Assembly: GCF_014654785.1 (NCBI RefSeq) | Contig: NZ_BNBD01000004.1 | Coordinates: forward strand, 372,001-436,000 | Length of the DNA stretch: 64,000 nucleotides | Direction: 5' to 3' | Source of the DNA: Streptomyces mashuensis | GTDB taxonomy: Bacteria; Actinomycetota; Actinomycetes; Streptomycetales; Streptomycetaceae | Shown: positions 45,990 through 53,265 of the stretch, piece by piece | Layout: each line of letters starts with the position of its first letter | How positions within the stretch are numbered: position 1 is the first letter of the stretch | Position numbers and translations under genes: made by a program | Notes under the pieces: generated by a model | Told to the model about the DNA's origin: nothing | The model's database searches: none | The model's input: the letters and a program-made list of their open reading frames with translations, nothing else

Positions 45990-46375
45990 CGGCTCCCGCC
46001 GGGGGGCCTCCGACGCGCCGGCGCGGGCGTGAAGGGCCCGGCCCCTGCGAGCCCGCCGTGCCGGCGTGGGCGTGAGGGGCCCGGCCCCTTCGGACCCGCC
46101 GCGCCGGCGCGGGCGTGAAGGGGCTCCGCCCCTTCAATCCGCCGCGACGGTGATCAGCCCCCACGGCGGAGCCCGGCGGTGCCGTGCTGTCCCCGGCCGG
46201 TGGGTTCGGCACCGCCGGGCTGCGCCGTTGTGGTTGCGCGCCGTCGCGGCGGGATGAAAGGGCCTGGCGGCCCTTTCGAGCCCCGCGGGTCGCGGGCGGT
46301 GAAGGGGCCCGGCCCCTCGCGCCGGCGCGGGCGTGAAGGGGCTGCGCCCCTTCGATCCGCCCCCCGCACCGCCCC
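45990..46375. other. Repeat-filled convergent intergenic region
   Basis: There is no gene here. This 386-bp gap between the convergent response regulator and lipid-kinase genes is built mostly of GC-rich repeats and hairpins such as GAAGGGGCTCCGCCCCTTC, which can stop transcription from both sides. Confidence 0.75.
46015..46361. repeat. ~43-bp GC-rich repeats (four copies)
   Basis: Copies begin at 46015, 46059 and 46101 in tandem, and a fourth at 46319. Each starts GCGCCGGCGCGGGCGTGAAG (or a close variant), continues with a GGGGC...GCCCC hairpin and ends with a CCCGCCG- or TCCGCC-type end. Confidence 0.85.
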
Positions 46376-47215
46376 CTACCCCGGCAGCGTCAGTCGCCAG
46401 GCCTCCGGGACCGCCGTCCACGTGCGGGTGCGTACCGGGCCGCGGACGCGGTTGTCTGCTCGGTAGCGGAAGTCCGGGCCCGAGACCGTGACCGTGCGGG
46501 CGTGGGTGCGGAGGGGGTGGGTGCCTGTGCGGGGGTGGATCGCCACGTGGGCCAGGCCGTCGACCGCGGACACCGCGACGCGGCCCACCGGGCGGTCCAG
46601 GTCCGCCAGCAGCACCCCGTCCGCCTCCACCCGCAGCCGCGCGCAGCCCGGCAGGGGGTGCCGGTCCGAGGGGCCCGACAGCAGCGTCAGCGCCGTACGG
46701 GCCGTGCGGGCCGCCGGTGACCACCAGGGGGCGCCGCCCCCGGCCGGCACGGCCGCGGCGCGGTGCGACGCGCCGGACGGCACGTGCAGGCCGTGCAGCA
46801 CCACGCCGTCGCTGTCGTCCGCCAGCAGCCCCAGCCGCCGCTCCACGCCCTCCAGCACCGCCCGGGCCGCGGCGACCGCCCCCAGCGGCACGCCCAGCTC
46901 GCGTGCCACCGTCACGGCCGGCAGCGAACCGACCGGCACCCACGCCAGCGGCGTGTCGGCCAGCTCGCGGCGCCGGTGCAGCAGGCCGACCACGCGCAGC
47001 AGGGCCCGGTCGTCACCGATGACGACGGTCCGGCGGCGACCCCGTCTGGCGACCGCCCGTGCCACCTCCTCCGCCCCGCTCGGGAGGCAGATTTTGGCCA
47101 CCGCTCCGGCGCACAGCACGTCCCTCGCGATCCGTGTGGACTCGCCGTCCACACGCCGCGCGACCGGGTCGATGACGACGAGCAGCTGCGCTCCGGTCGG
47201 GTCTGCAGCCGACAC
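46376..47215 (-). CDS. Diacylglycerol kinase-like (lipid kinase fold) protein
   Basis: 279 residues. The fold order resembles the DAGK/YegS family: LLVVIDPVARRVDGESTRI at the start, a middle WVPVGSLPAVTVARELGVPLG in place of the usual GTxNDxAR motif, and a C-terminal beta-sandwich. The nucleotide-binding GGDGT motif appears replaced (VVIGDDRALLRVV), so activity is uncertain. GTG start at 47215 with a GGAAGGA site. Divergent from purA. Confidence 0.72.
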   Translation of the reverse strand: MSAADPTGAQLLVVIDPVARRVDGESTRIARDVLCAGAVAKICLPSGAEEVARAVARRGRRRTVVIGDDRALLRVVGLLHRRRELADTPLAWVPVGSLPAVTVARELGVPLGAVAAARAVLEGVERRLGLLADDSDGVVLHGLHVPSGASHRAAAVPAGGGAPWWSPAARTARTALTLLSGPSDRHPLPGCARLRVEADGVLLADLDRPVGRVAVSAVDGLAHVAIHPRTGTHPLRTHARTVTVSGPDFRYRADNRVRGPVRTRTWTAVPEAWRLTLPG

Positions 47216-47250
47216 GTTCGTCCTTCCTCAGGTAATCTCTCGGTGCAAGA

Positions 47251-47277
47251 GCCCCTGTCGCTGTTGCGCCAGGGGCT
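47251..47277 (+). promoter_or_regulatory. Terminator-like hairpin in the purA leader region
   Basis: An 8-bp stem AGCCCCTG/CAGGGGCT with an 11-nt loop followed by TCGTCT, about 115 bp before the purA start. If transcription starts upstream of it, it could act as an attenuator or processing hairpin. No known purine riboswitch core is seen. Confidence 0.4.
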
Positions 47278-47392
47278 TCGTCTATCCGGGGCACCGGTTC
47301 GACGGCTCCGGCGGCGGTGAAAGGCCCGTTTGAGCGGCCCTCCCGCCACCTGTGCACGTTGGACATGCCCCGCCCGGAAGGGGTGTACGCCT

Positions 47393-48676
47393 GTGCCCGC
47401 ACTTGTGCTGCTCGGTGCTCAGTGGGGTGACGAGGGCAAGGGAAAGGCCACCGACCTGCTCGGTGGCTCCGTGGACTACGTGGTGCGTTACCAGGGCGGC
47501 AACAACGCCGGCCACACGGTGGTCGTGGGTGACCAGAAATACGCGCTGCACCTGCTCCCTTCCGGGATCCTCTCGCCGGGGTGCACCCCGGTCATCGGCA
47601 ACGGTGTCGTCGTCGACCCGGCGGTCCTGCTCTCCGAGCTGAGCGGGCTGAACGAGCGCGGCGTCGACACGTCCAAGCTGCTCATCAGCGGTAACGCGCA
47701 CCTGATCACGCCCTACAACGTCACCCTCGACAAGGTGGGCGAGCGCTTCCTCGGCAAGCGCAAGATCGGTACGACCGGCCGCGGCATCGGCCCGACCTAC
47801 GCCGACAAGATCAACCGCGTGGGCATCCGGGTCCAGGACCTCTACGACGAGTCGATCCTGACCCAGAAGGTCGAGGCGGCGCTGGAGCTGAAGAACCAGC
47901 TCCTCGCCAAGCTGTACAACCGCCGCGCCATCGACTCGGCGCAGATCGTCGACGGCCTGCTGGCCTACGCCGACCAGATCAAGCCGTTCGTCGCCGACAC
48001 GACGCTGATCCTGAACAACGCCATCGACGAGGGCAAGGTCGTCCTCTTCGAGGGCGGCCAGGGCACGCTGCTCGACGTCGACCACGGCACGTACCCCTTC
48101 GTCACCTCCTCGAACCCGACCGCGGGCGGCGCCTGCACGGGCGCGGGCGTGGGCCCGACGAAGATCAACCGGGTGATCGGCATCCTCAAGGCGTACACCA
48201 CCCGCGTGGGCGCCGGCCCGTTCCCGACCGAGCTGTTCGACGAGGACGGCGAGAAGCTCCGCGTCATCGGCGGCGAGCGCGGTGTCACCACCGGCCGTGA
48301 CCGCCGCTGCGGCTGGTTCGACGCGGTCATCGCCCGCTACGCGACGCGCGTCAACGGCCTGACGGACTTCTTCCTCACCAAGCTCGACGTGCTCACCGGC
48401 TGGGAGCAGATCCCGGTCTGCGTGGCGTACGAGATCGACGGCAAGCGCGTCGAGGAGCTGCCCTACAGCCAGACCGACTTCCACCACGCGAAGCCGGTCT
48501 ACGAGATGCTGCCGGGCTGGACCGAGGACATCTCGAAGGCCAAGACCTTCTCCGAGCTGCCGAAGAACGCCCAGGCGTACGTGAAGGCGCTGGAGGAGAT
48601 GTCGGGTGCCCCGATCTCCGCGATCGGCGTCGGCCCCGGCCGCGACGAGACGATCGAGATCCGCTCGTTCCTCTGA
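47393..48676 (+). CDS. purA: Adenylosuccinate synthetase
   Basis: 427 residues. It joins IMP and aspartate with GTP, the first step from IMP to [21 protein letters not shown] is the GTP P-loop with the catalytic Asp and His-region; [43 protein letters not shown] and [13 protein letters not shown] are the IMP and aspartate loops. The GTG at 47393 gives the standard N-terminus ([11 protein letters not shown]); a longer frame upstream was rejected. A terminator follows 30 bp after the stop. Confidence 0.97.
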   Translation: MPALVLLGAQWGDEGKGKATDLLGGSVDYVVRYQGGNNAGHTVVVGDQKYALHLLPSGILSPGCTPVIGNGVVVDPAVLLSELSGLNERGVDTSKLLISGNAHLITPYNVTLDKVGERFLGKRKIGTTGRGIGPTYADKINRVGIRVQDLYDESILTQKVEAALELKNQLLAKLYNRRAIDSAQIVDGLLAYADQIKPFVADTTLILNNAIDEGKVVLFEGGQGTLLDVDHGTYPFVTSSNPTAGGACTGAGVGPTKINRVIGILKAYTTRVGAGPFPTELFDEDGEKLRVIGGERGVTTGRDRRCGWFDAVIARYATRVNGLTDFFLTKLDVLTGWEQIPVCVAYEIDGKRVEELPYSQTDFHHAKPVYEMLPGWTEDISKAKTFSELPKNAQAYVKALEEMSGAPISAIGVGPGRDETIEIRSFL

Positions 48677-48705
48677 CCGGTCCGACCGGTCCGGTCTGCG
48701 CGCGT

Positions 48706-48739
48706 ACCGCCCCGGTGGCCTTCCGGCCGCCGGGGCGGT
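48706..48739. terminator. Terminator between purA and the kinase gene
   Basis: A 15-bp stem with one G-T type mismatch (ACCGCCCCGGTGGCC / GGCCGCCGGGGCGGT) and a TTCC loop serves the convergent purA and Ser/Thr kinase genes. Confidence 0.85.
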
Positions 48740-48746
48740 CGCGTTC

Positions 48747-50621
48747 TCAGCCCGTTCTGCTGTAGACCAGCGACGCGTCGCGCGTGCCGCTGTCGGTGAA
48801 GTCGCGGCGCATCCGGCCGTCCGGGAGCAGCACCAGGTCGGAGGCCGAGCCGGGCTGGCAGGCCGAGCGGGGGCTGGCCTGGGTGACGGTCGACGGGCCC
48901 AGGTGCAGCGGGGTGCCGGCGGTGCCGCCGCCGGTGGCCGTCGCCGTCCACTGGCAGCTGTACGGCGTGCCGTCGTCGAGGACGCCGCTGCCCTGGATGG
49001 TCACCTGCGTCACCGTGCCGCGCCGGACGGTGAGGGTGCGGTTGTTGAGGCCGCTGCCGGAGTTGAAGGCCGCCTGCCAGGTGCCGGCGTACGCCTGCGC
49101 GCCGGTGTTGCCGGCGGTGGGCGAGGCCGCGGGCGAGAGCGAGAGGACGGGGTCCGGTTCGGTGCTGTCGTCCGTGGGGCGGCGCGTCGCCGACGAGTTC
49201 GGCGAGGCGCCGGCCGGGGGTGCGGTGACGGGGGCCGTGCCGGACGAGGCGCTCGCATGGCCGCCGGCGTTGTCGCGCGGCCGGGTGAGCAGGTACACGG
49301 TGCCGCCGCCGGCCAGCAGCGCGGCGGTGACCAGCACGGCCACCAGGAGGGGGGTACGGGACGGGCGCGCCGGCTGCACCGGCGGCATCGGCGGCACGGG
49401 GCCGCCGGGCATCCCGTACGGCGCGTATGGCCCGTAGGCGCCCCCCGCCCCCGCCCCCGCCCCCGGCCCCGGCGGCGGGGCGAGCGGTGGCAGCGGGTGG
49501 CCCCCGGAGGCGGTGACGGTCGGCGGGTCGGCCGGCCGGGCGTCCACCGGCGGCACCACGCGGGTGGGCGCCTCGCCGTCCCCGGCGGGGGACTCCGGGC
49601 CCTCCGGCCCCTCCGGGCTCTCCACCTCCAGCAGCGCCACCGCGTGCCGCCCCAGGCGGGCGACCAGCGCCGCGGGCAGCCACGGCTCGGCCGACGACCG
49701 GGGGTCGGCGAGGGTCGCGGTGAGGTCGGCCGCGCCCGTGAGGCGCAGGAACTCCTCGGGCGTCGGCCGGTCGCCGGGCGCCTTGGCCAGGGCCGCGGAT
49801 ATCAGCTCCAGCAGCCCCCCGGGCACGCCCGTGAGGTCGGGCTCCTCCTCGGCGATGCGGTACATCACGGCGTGCGCGCCGCTGTCGGCCGTGCCGAACG
49901 GCGACCGGCCGGTGGCCGCGTACGCCAGCACCGAGCCGAGGCAGAAGACGTCGCCCGCCGGGGTGACGATCTCGCCGCGCACCTGCTCGGGCGACATGAA
50001 GCCGGGCGAGCCGACGGCCTGCCCGGTGCGGGTGACGCCGCCGTCGGTGACGGGGTCCAGGGCGCGGGCGATGCCGAAGTCGATGACGCGCGGCCCGTCG
50101 AGGGTGAGCAGTACGTTGGACGGCTTGAGGTCGCGGTGGACGATCCCGGCGGCGTGCACCGCCTGGAGCGCGCGGGCCAGGCCGGCGCCGAGCACCCGTA
50201 CCGAGCGTTCGGGCAGCGCGCCGTGGTCGCGGTCGACGACCTGCCGCAGCGAGGGGCCGGCGATGTAGCCGGTGGCGACCCAGGGGATCTCCGCCTCGGT
50301 GTCGGCGTCGAGGACCGGCGCGGTCCATTCGCCGCCGACCCGCCGTGCGGCCCGTACCTCCTGCCGGAACCGGCGGCGGAACTCGTCCTGCCCGGCCAGC
50401 TCGGGCTGGATCAGCTTGACCGCGACGATGCGGCCCCGGCCGGAGCGGGCCAGGTAGACGCGGCCCATGCCGCCGGCGCCGAGCCGGCCCAGCAGCCGGT
50501 AGGCGCCGAGCGTGCGCGGGTCCTCCGGCCGCAGCCGTTCGATCACCGGCGGTTCGCCCCGCTCACCCTGTTCATCCCGTTGCTGCCGTTCGTTCTGTTC
50601 GTGCTGTTCGTTGCTCTTCAT
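48747..50621 (-). CDS. Membrane Ser/Thr protein kinase (Hanks type)
   Basis: 624 residues. The kinase domain spans ~40-295: glycine loop LGRLGAGGMGRVYLA, Lys69 in VAVK, catalytic HRDLKPSNVLL with Asp164, and DFG Asp181. A Pro/Gly/Ala-rich stretch follows, one membrane helix at ~424-446, then a ~175-residue outer domain ending in a beta-rich part. No PASTA repeats, so it is not a PknB orthologue. The N-terminus is Glu/Gln/Arg-rich with a 9-bp-encoded repeat (EQHEQNERQQRDEQ). The ATG at 50621 is chosen over a longer reading. The signal is unknown. Confidence 0.92.
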   Translation of the reverse strand: MKSNEQHEQNERQQRDEQGERGEPPVIERLRPEDPRTLGAYRLLGRLGAGGMGRVYLARSGRGRIVAVKLIQPELAGQDEFRRRFRQEVRAARRVGGEWTAPVLDADTEAEIPWVATGYIAGPSLRQVVDRDHGALPERSVRVLGAGLARALQAVHAAGIVHRDLKPSNVLLTLDGPRVIDFGIARALDPVTDGGVTRTGQAVGSPGFMSPEQVRGEIVTPAGDVFCLGSVLAYAATGRSPFGTADSGAHAVMYRIAEEEPDLTGVPGGLLELISAALAKAPGDRPTPEEFLRLTGAADLTATLADPRSSAEPWLPAALVARLGRHAVALLEVESPEGPEGPESPAGDGEAPTRVVPPVDARPADPPTVTASGGHPLPPLAPPPGPGAGAGAGGAYGPYAPYGMPGGPVPPMPPVQPARPSRTPLLVAVLVTAALLAGGGTVYLLTRPRDNAGGHASASSGTAPVTAPPAGASPNSSATRRPTDDSTEPDPVLSLSPAASPTAGNTGAQAYAGTWQAAFNSGSGLNNRTLTVRRGTVTQVTIQGSGVLDDGTPYSCQWTATATGGGTAGTPLHLGPSTVTQASPRSACQPGSASDLVLLPDGRMRRDFTDSGTRDASLVYSRTG

Positions 50622-50895
50622 GCGGTGCCCCCCGGGCGCGTCCCGCGCGCGTGTTTCCCCGTGCGCTTCCCCCGTGTTCGGTGCGGGGAGGATAGCGGCA
50701 CCGCCGGAGGGCGGGTATCCGCGCGGCGGGGCGCCGCGCCCGGCACTGTGTCCACGTGCGCGGCGAGCGGCCGACACAGTGCCGGTGCCGTACGGGGCGT
50801 GCGCGGCCTAGGCTCGGCGCGTACGCAGCACACAGCGCCCCCTGCCCGCCCGGTCCCCAGCCGCCGCTGGGCCGTCCCACCCCGAGGTCACGCCC

Positions 50896-52281
50896 GTGAG
50901 CAACGCGAACCCGTCCCCCTCCTCCCTCCCCGGCGACCCCGCGGCCGGGGCCGCGATCAAGGCCACCGACCGCGCGCACGTCTTCCACCCCTGGGCCGCG
51001 CAGGGCCGCATCGACCCGCTCGCCGTGGCCGGCGCCGAGGGCTCGTACTTCTGGGACCACGACGGCAACCGCTACCTCGACTTCTCCAGCGGCCTCGTCT
51101 TCACCAACATCGGCTACCAGCACCCCAAGGTCGTCGCGGCGATCCAGGAACAGGCGGGCCGGCTCGCGACGTTCGCGCCCGGATTCGCGGTGGAGGCGCG
51201 CGCCGAGGCCGCGCGCCTCATCGCCGAGCGCACGCCGGGCGACCTCGACAAGATCTTCTTCACCAACGGTGGTGCGGAGGCGGTCGAGAACGCCGTCCGC
51301 CTGGCCCGGCTGCACACCGGCCGCACCAAGGTCCTCTCCGCCTACCGCTCGTACCACGGCGCCACCACCACCGCGATCCACCTGACCGGCGACCCCCGCC
51401 GCTGGCCCTCCGACCAGGGCGCGGCGGGCGTGGTGCACTTCTGGGCGCCGTACCTCTACCGCTCGCCGTTCCACGCGACGAGCGAGGAGCAGGAGTGCGA
51501 GCGGGCGCTGGCGCACCTGGAGGACACCATCGTCTTCGAGGGGCCGGGCACCATCGCCGCGATCGTGCTGGAGACCGTGCCGGGCACCGCCGGCATCATG
51601 GTGCCGCCGCCCGGCTACCTGCCCGGCGTCCGTGCGCTGTGCGACCGGTACGGGATCGTGCTCGTCCTCGACGAGGTGATGGCCGGCTTCGGCCGGACCG
51701 GCCGCTGGTTCGCCGCCGAGCACTTCGACGTCGTCCCCGACCTGCTGACCTTCGCCAAGGGCGTCAACTCCGGCTACGTGCCGCTGGGCGGCGTGGCGAT
51801 CTCCGCGGAGATCGCCGCCGGCTTCGAGGACCGCCCCTACCCCGGCGGGCTCACCTACTCCGGGCACCCCCTGGCCTGCGCCGCCGCCGTCGCCACGATC
51901 ACCGCGATGGCGGAGGAGGGCGTGGTGGAGCACGCCGCCCGCATCGGCGCCGACGTGATCGGCCCCGGCCTGCGCGAACTCGCCGCGCGCCACCCCTCGG
52001 TGGGCGAGGTGCGGGGCCTGGGCATGTTCTGGGCGCTGGAGCTCGTCCGCGACCGGGACACCCGCGAGCCGCTCGTGCCGTACAACGCCGCGGGCGAGGC
52101 CGCCGCCCCCATGGCCGCCTTTGCGGCGGCCTGCCGGAAGGCGGGCCTGTGGCCGTTCGTGAACATGAACCGCACCCACGTGGTGCCGCCCTGCACGATC
52201 ACCGAGGAGGAGGCGAAGGAGGGCCTGGCCGCCCTGGACGCCGCCCTGTCGGTGGCCGACACGTACACCACCGGGGGCTGA
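50896..52281 (+). CDS. Class III aminotransferase (omega-amino acid type)
   Basis: 461 residues, PLP-dependent. FTNGGAEAVENAVRLARLHTG binds PLP phosphate, LVLDEVMAGFGRTGRWFA contains the PLP Asp, and LTFAKGVNSGYVPLGG the Schiff-base lysine. The family moves amino groups from omega-amines (taurine, GABA, beta-alanine) to pyruvate or 2-oxoglutarate; the exact substrate cannot be read. GTG start at 50896. A GntR regulator follows 177 bp later beyond a terminator and may control it. Confidence 0.9.
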   Translation: MSNANPSPSSLPGDPAAGAAIKATDRAHVFHPWAAQGRIDPLAVAGAEGSYFWDHDGNRYLDFSSGLVFTNIGYQHPKVVAAIQEQAGRLATFAPGFAVEARAEAARLIAERTPGDLDKIFFTNGGAEAVENAVRLARLHTGRTKVLSAYRSYHGATTTAIHLTGDPRRWPSDQGAAGVVHFWAPYLYRSPFHATSEEQECERALAHLEDTIVFEGPGTIAAIVLETVPGTAGIMVPPPGYLPGVRALCDRYGIVLVLDEVMAGFGRTGRWFAAEHFDVVPDLLTFAKGVNSGYVPLGGVAISAEIAAGFEDRPYPGGLTYSGHPLACAAAVATITAMAEEGVVEHAARIGADVIGPGLRELAARHPSVGEVRGLGMFWALELVRDRDTREPLVPYNAAGEAAAPMAAFAAACRKAGLWPFVNMNRTHVVPPCTITEEEAKEGLAALDAALSVADTYTTGG

Positions 52282-52307
52282 CGGCCGCTGCCGTCCGGCT
52301 CCGACGG

Positions 52308-52340
52308 CAGGGGCGCGCCCGCGTGAGCAGCGCGCCCCTG
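52308..52340 (+). terminator. Terminator of the aminotransferase gene
   Basis: A perfect 11-bp stem CAGGGGCGCGC/GCGCGCCCCTG with an 11-nt loop, 26 bp after the stop. Confidence 0.78.
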
Positions 52341-52458
52341 TCGTACGCGCTCCGTGCGCACTCCGATCCGCTCCGTAACCCCTGGTAGCGTGAACCTTTC
52401 GTGTGCGATGGGCCGTTCGCATGCCCGGCGCGCGGTCACGGAAGGGGAGACGGAGACC

Positions 52459-53265
52459 ATGCCCGGCAGTGAGCCTGTCAAGCGCACGACGCTGCGCTCA
52501 CAGATCGCCGAGGCGTTGCGCGACGAGATGATCGCGGGACGGCTCCCGGCGGGCCGGCAGTTCACCGTCAAGGAGATCGCCGACCAGTACGGCGTGTCGG
52601 CCACGCCCGTCCGCGAGGCGCTCCTCGACCTGTGCTCGCAGGGCCTGCTCGACGTCGAGCTGCACAAGAGCTACCGGGTGCGCGAGTTCTCCCACGCCGA
52701 CTTCACCGCCATGCTCGAAGCCCGGTCGCTGATCATCGACGGTGTCTTCCGCCGCTCGGCGGCCCGCGCACTGTACGCCGCCACCCCCGAGGCGCTCGCC
52801 TCCGTGCGGCGCCGCGCCGAGGAGGCGGCACGCGCCGCCATGGCCGGCGACCTCGACATCCTCATCGGCTACGACCTGCGGTTCTGGCGCGAGATGGCCG
52901 GCCTCGTCGGCAACCCGTACATATCCGCCTTCCTCGACCGCATCCGGGTGCAGGGCTGGGTCTTCACCGTGCCGCTGCTGCGCCGCCTGGGCGACCTGCG
53001 GGGCCGCCTCTGGGACCGGCACGTCGAGCTGGTCGAGGCCGTGGCCTCCCAGGACGCCGAACGGGCGCAGGACATCATCGAGGGCTACGCCGCGCACACC
53101 CGCAGGCTGGTCGACACGCTCTGCGCGGCGCGCACCACCCGCACCTGCGCCCCGGCCCACGCGCCCGCACACGCCGCCGACGCACACGCCCCGACCGCCC
53201 CCGCCACGCCCACCGCACCCGGCGCCCCCTCCCCCCTCGCCGAGCGGAACGAGGCCCGCTCGTGA
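52459..53265 (+). CDS. GntR-family (FCD) transcriptional regulator
   Basis: 268 residues. The winged helix (TTLRSQIAEALRDEMIAGRLPAG, then VKEIADQYGVSATPVREALLDLCSQGLL in part) is followed by an all-helical FCD ligand domain (~90-235) with LEARSLIIDGVFRR and DLRFWREMAGLVGN. FCD regulators sense organic acids or amino acids. The ~40-residue tail is Ala/Pro/His-rich and probably disordered. The ATG at 52459 follows GGGGAGA. It overlaps the downstream glycosyltransferase as GTGA, so both share translation. Confidence 0.88.
   Translation: MPGSEPVKRTTLRSQIAEALRDEMIAGRLPAGRQFTVKEIADQYGVSATPVREALLDLCSQGLLDVELHKSYRVREFSHADFTAMLEARSLIIDGVFRRSAARALYAATPEALASVRRRAEEAARAAMAGDLDILIGYDLRFWREMAGLVGNPYISAFLDRIRVQGWVFTVPLLRRLGDLRGRLWDRHVELVEAVASQDAERAQDIIEGYAAHTRRLVDTLCAARTTRTCAPAHAPAHAADAHAPTAPATPTAPGAPSPLAERNEARS

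Noticed and set aside
46015..46361. 43-bp repeats as a CRISPR array
   Set aside because: Copies are tandem and diverged, without spacers of even length; hairpin structure suggests extragenic palindromes.
48606..52388. 1260-codon plus-strand frame across the Ser/Thr kinase and aminotransferase
   Set aside because: It spans two real genes on both strands and a terminator; composition is that of a GC shadow.
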